Origin: Pseudomonadota bacterium
Lineage (GTDB): Bacteria; Pseudomonadota; Gammaproteobacteria; Pseudomonadales; Pseudohongiellaceae
Assembly (NCBI GenBank): GCA_022563075.1
Contig: JADFOC010000170.1
Span: 1-6,289, forward strand
DNA length: 6,289 bases
Reading direction: 5' to 3'
In this document: piece after piece, positions 6,177-6,289 of the stretch
How the letters are laid out: each line of letters starts with the position of its first letter
How positions within the stretch are numbered: the first letter of the stretch is position 1
Notes under the pieces: generated by a model
Seen by the model: the letters and a program-made list of their open reading frames with translations, nothing else
What the model was told of the DNA's origin: nothing
The model's database searches: none
Position numbers and translations under genes: made by a program

Positions 6177-6289
6177 TTATTTTGGATCCAACACGCGAGT
6201 GATCCAGGATGCTATTTCCACAATCTCTTGCGGGCAGACTGCGTGTTCCATCTCATAGGTATTGTATTCCGGTACAAACCCCAGGTTTT
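6177..6289 (-). CDS. Alpha/beta-hydrolase, carboxylesterase/phospholipase type (C-terminal 36 residues only)
   Basis: The gene enters from beyond the window edge; only its last 36 codons and TAA stop (6179-6177) are present. The visible peptide includes VPEYNTYEMEHAVCPQEI and then IASWITRVLDPK. The pattern Y-x-M-x-H-x-VC-x-x-EI followed by an amphipathic W-containing helix is the C-terminal end of the Abhydrolase_2 family, with the histidine in MEHAVC as the expected catalytic His of the Ser-Asp-His triad. Proteins of this group hydrolyse short-chain esters or lysophospholipids. It points the same way as the metal operon and its stop is 4 bp before that operon's -35, with no terminator seen between them, so read-through is possible. 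The catalytic Ser and Asp are outside the window. Confidence 0.75.
   Translation of the reverse strand, partial: NLGFVPEYNTYEMEHAVCPQEIVEIASWITRVLDPK

Overview
The window looks like ordinary chromosome from a gammaproteobacterium. An EttA close to the E. coli form, a DnaT-domain protein paired with a lambda P-like protein, a ZntR-like regulator with an SO_0444-type metal permease, and a roughly balanced base composition all fit a Pseudomonadales/Cellvibrionales-like lineage, but the genus cannot be fixed from sequence alone. No rRNA, tRNA, CRISPR array, insertion sequence or integrase is visible.

Layout: (1) 46-1716 (+), complete ettA, an ABC-F translation factor. (2) 3478-1717 (-), a two-gene replication module. 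Its first gene encodes a winged-helix-like N-terminus followed by three tandem DnaT-type ssDNA-binding domains at an exact 73-residue period. Its second gene, overlapping by 89 nt, encodes a lambda P-like protein (candidate replicative helicase loader). It ends directly against the ettA stop, tail to tail. (3) 3479-3654, a 176-bp divergent intergenic region with an inverted repeat next to the following start codon. (4) 3655-4560 (+), a P-loop kinase of the D-glycerate 3-kinase (GLYK/YggC) type. (5) 6056-4576 (-), a metal-response operon: a ZntR-like MerR regulator and a translationally coupled SO_0444-family Cu/Zn permease. It is preceded by a textbook MerR promoter: -35 and -10 separated by 19 bp and filled by a perfect 22-bp palindrome. 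(6) 6289-6177 (-), the last 36 residues of an alpha/beta-hydrolase (carboxylesterase/phospholipase type), ending 4 bp before the -35 of the metal operon.

Two units have a readable logic. The metal operon is probably self-regulated: the sensor binds the operator in its own promoter, metal triggers transcription, and the permease exports the metal. The DnaT/P-like pair resembles a phage-style origin-binding plus helicase-recruiting pair now carried among housekeeping genes, and is the most interesting part of the window. The kinase and ettA show no evident functional link to their neighbours.
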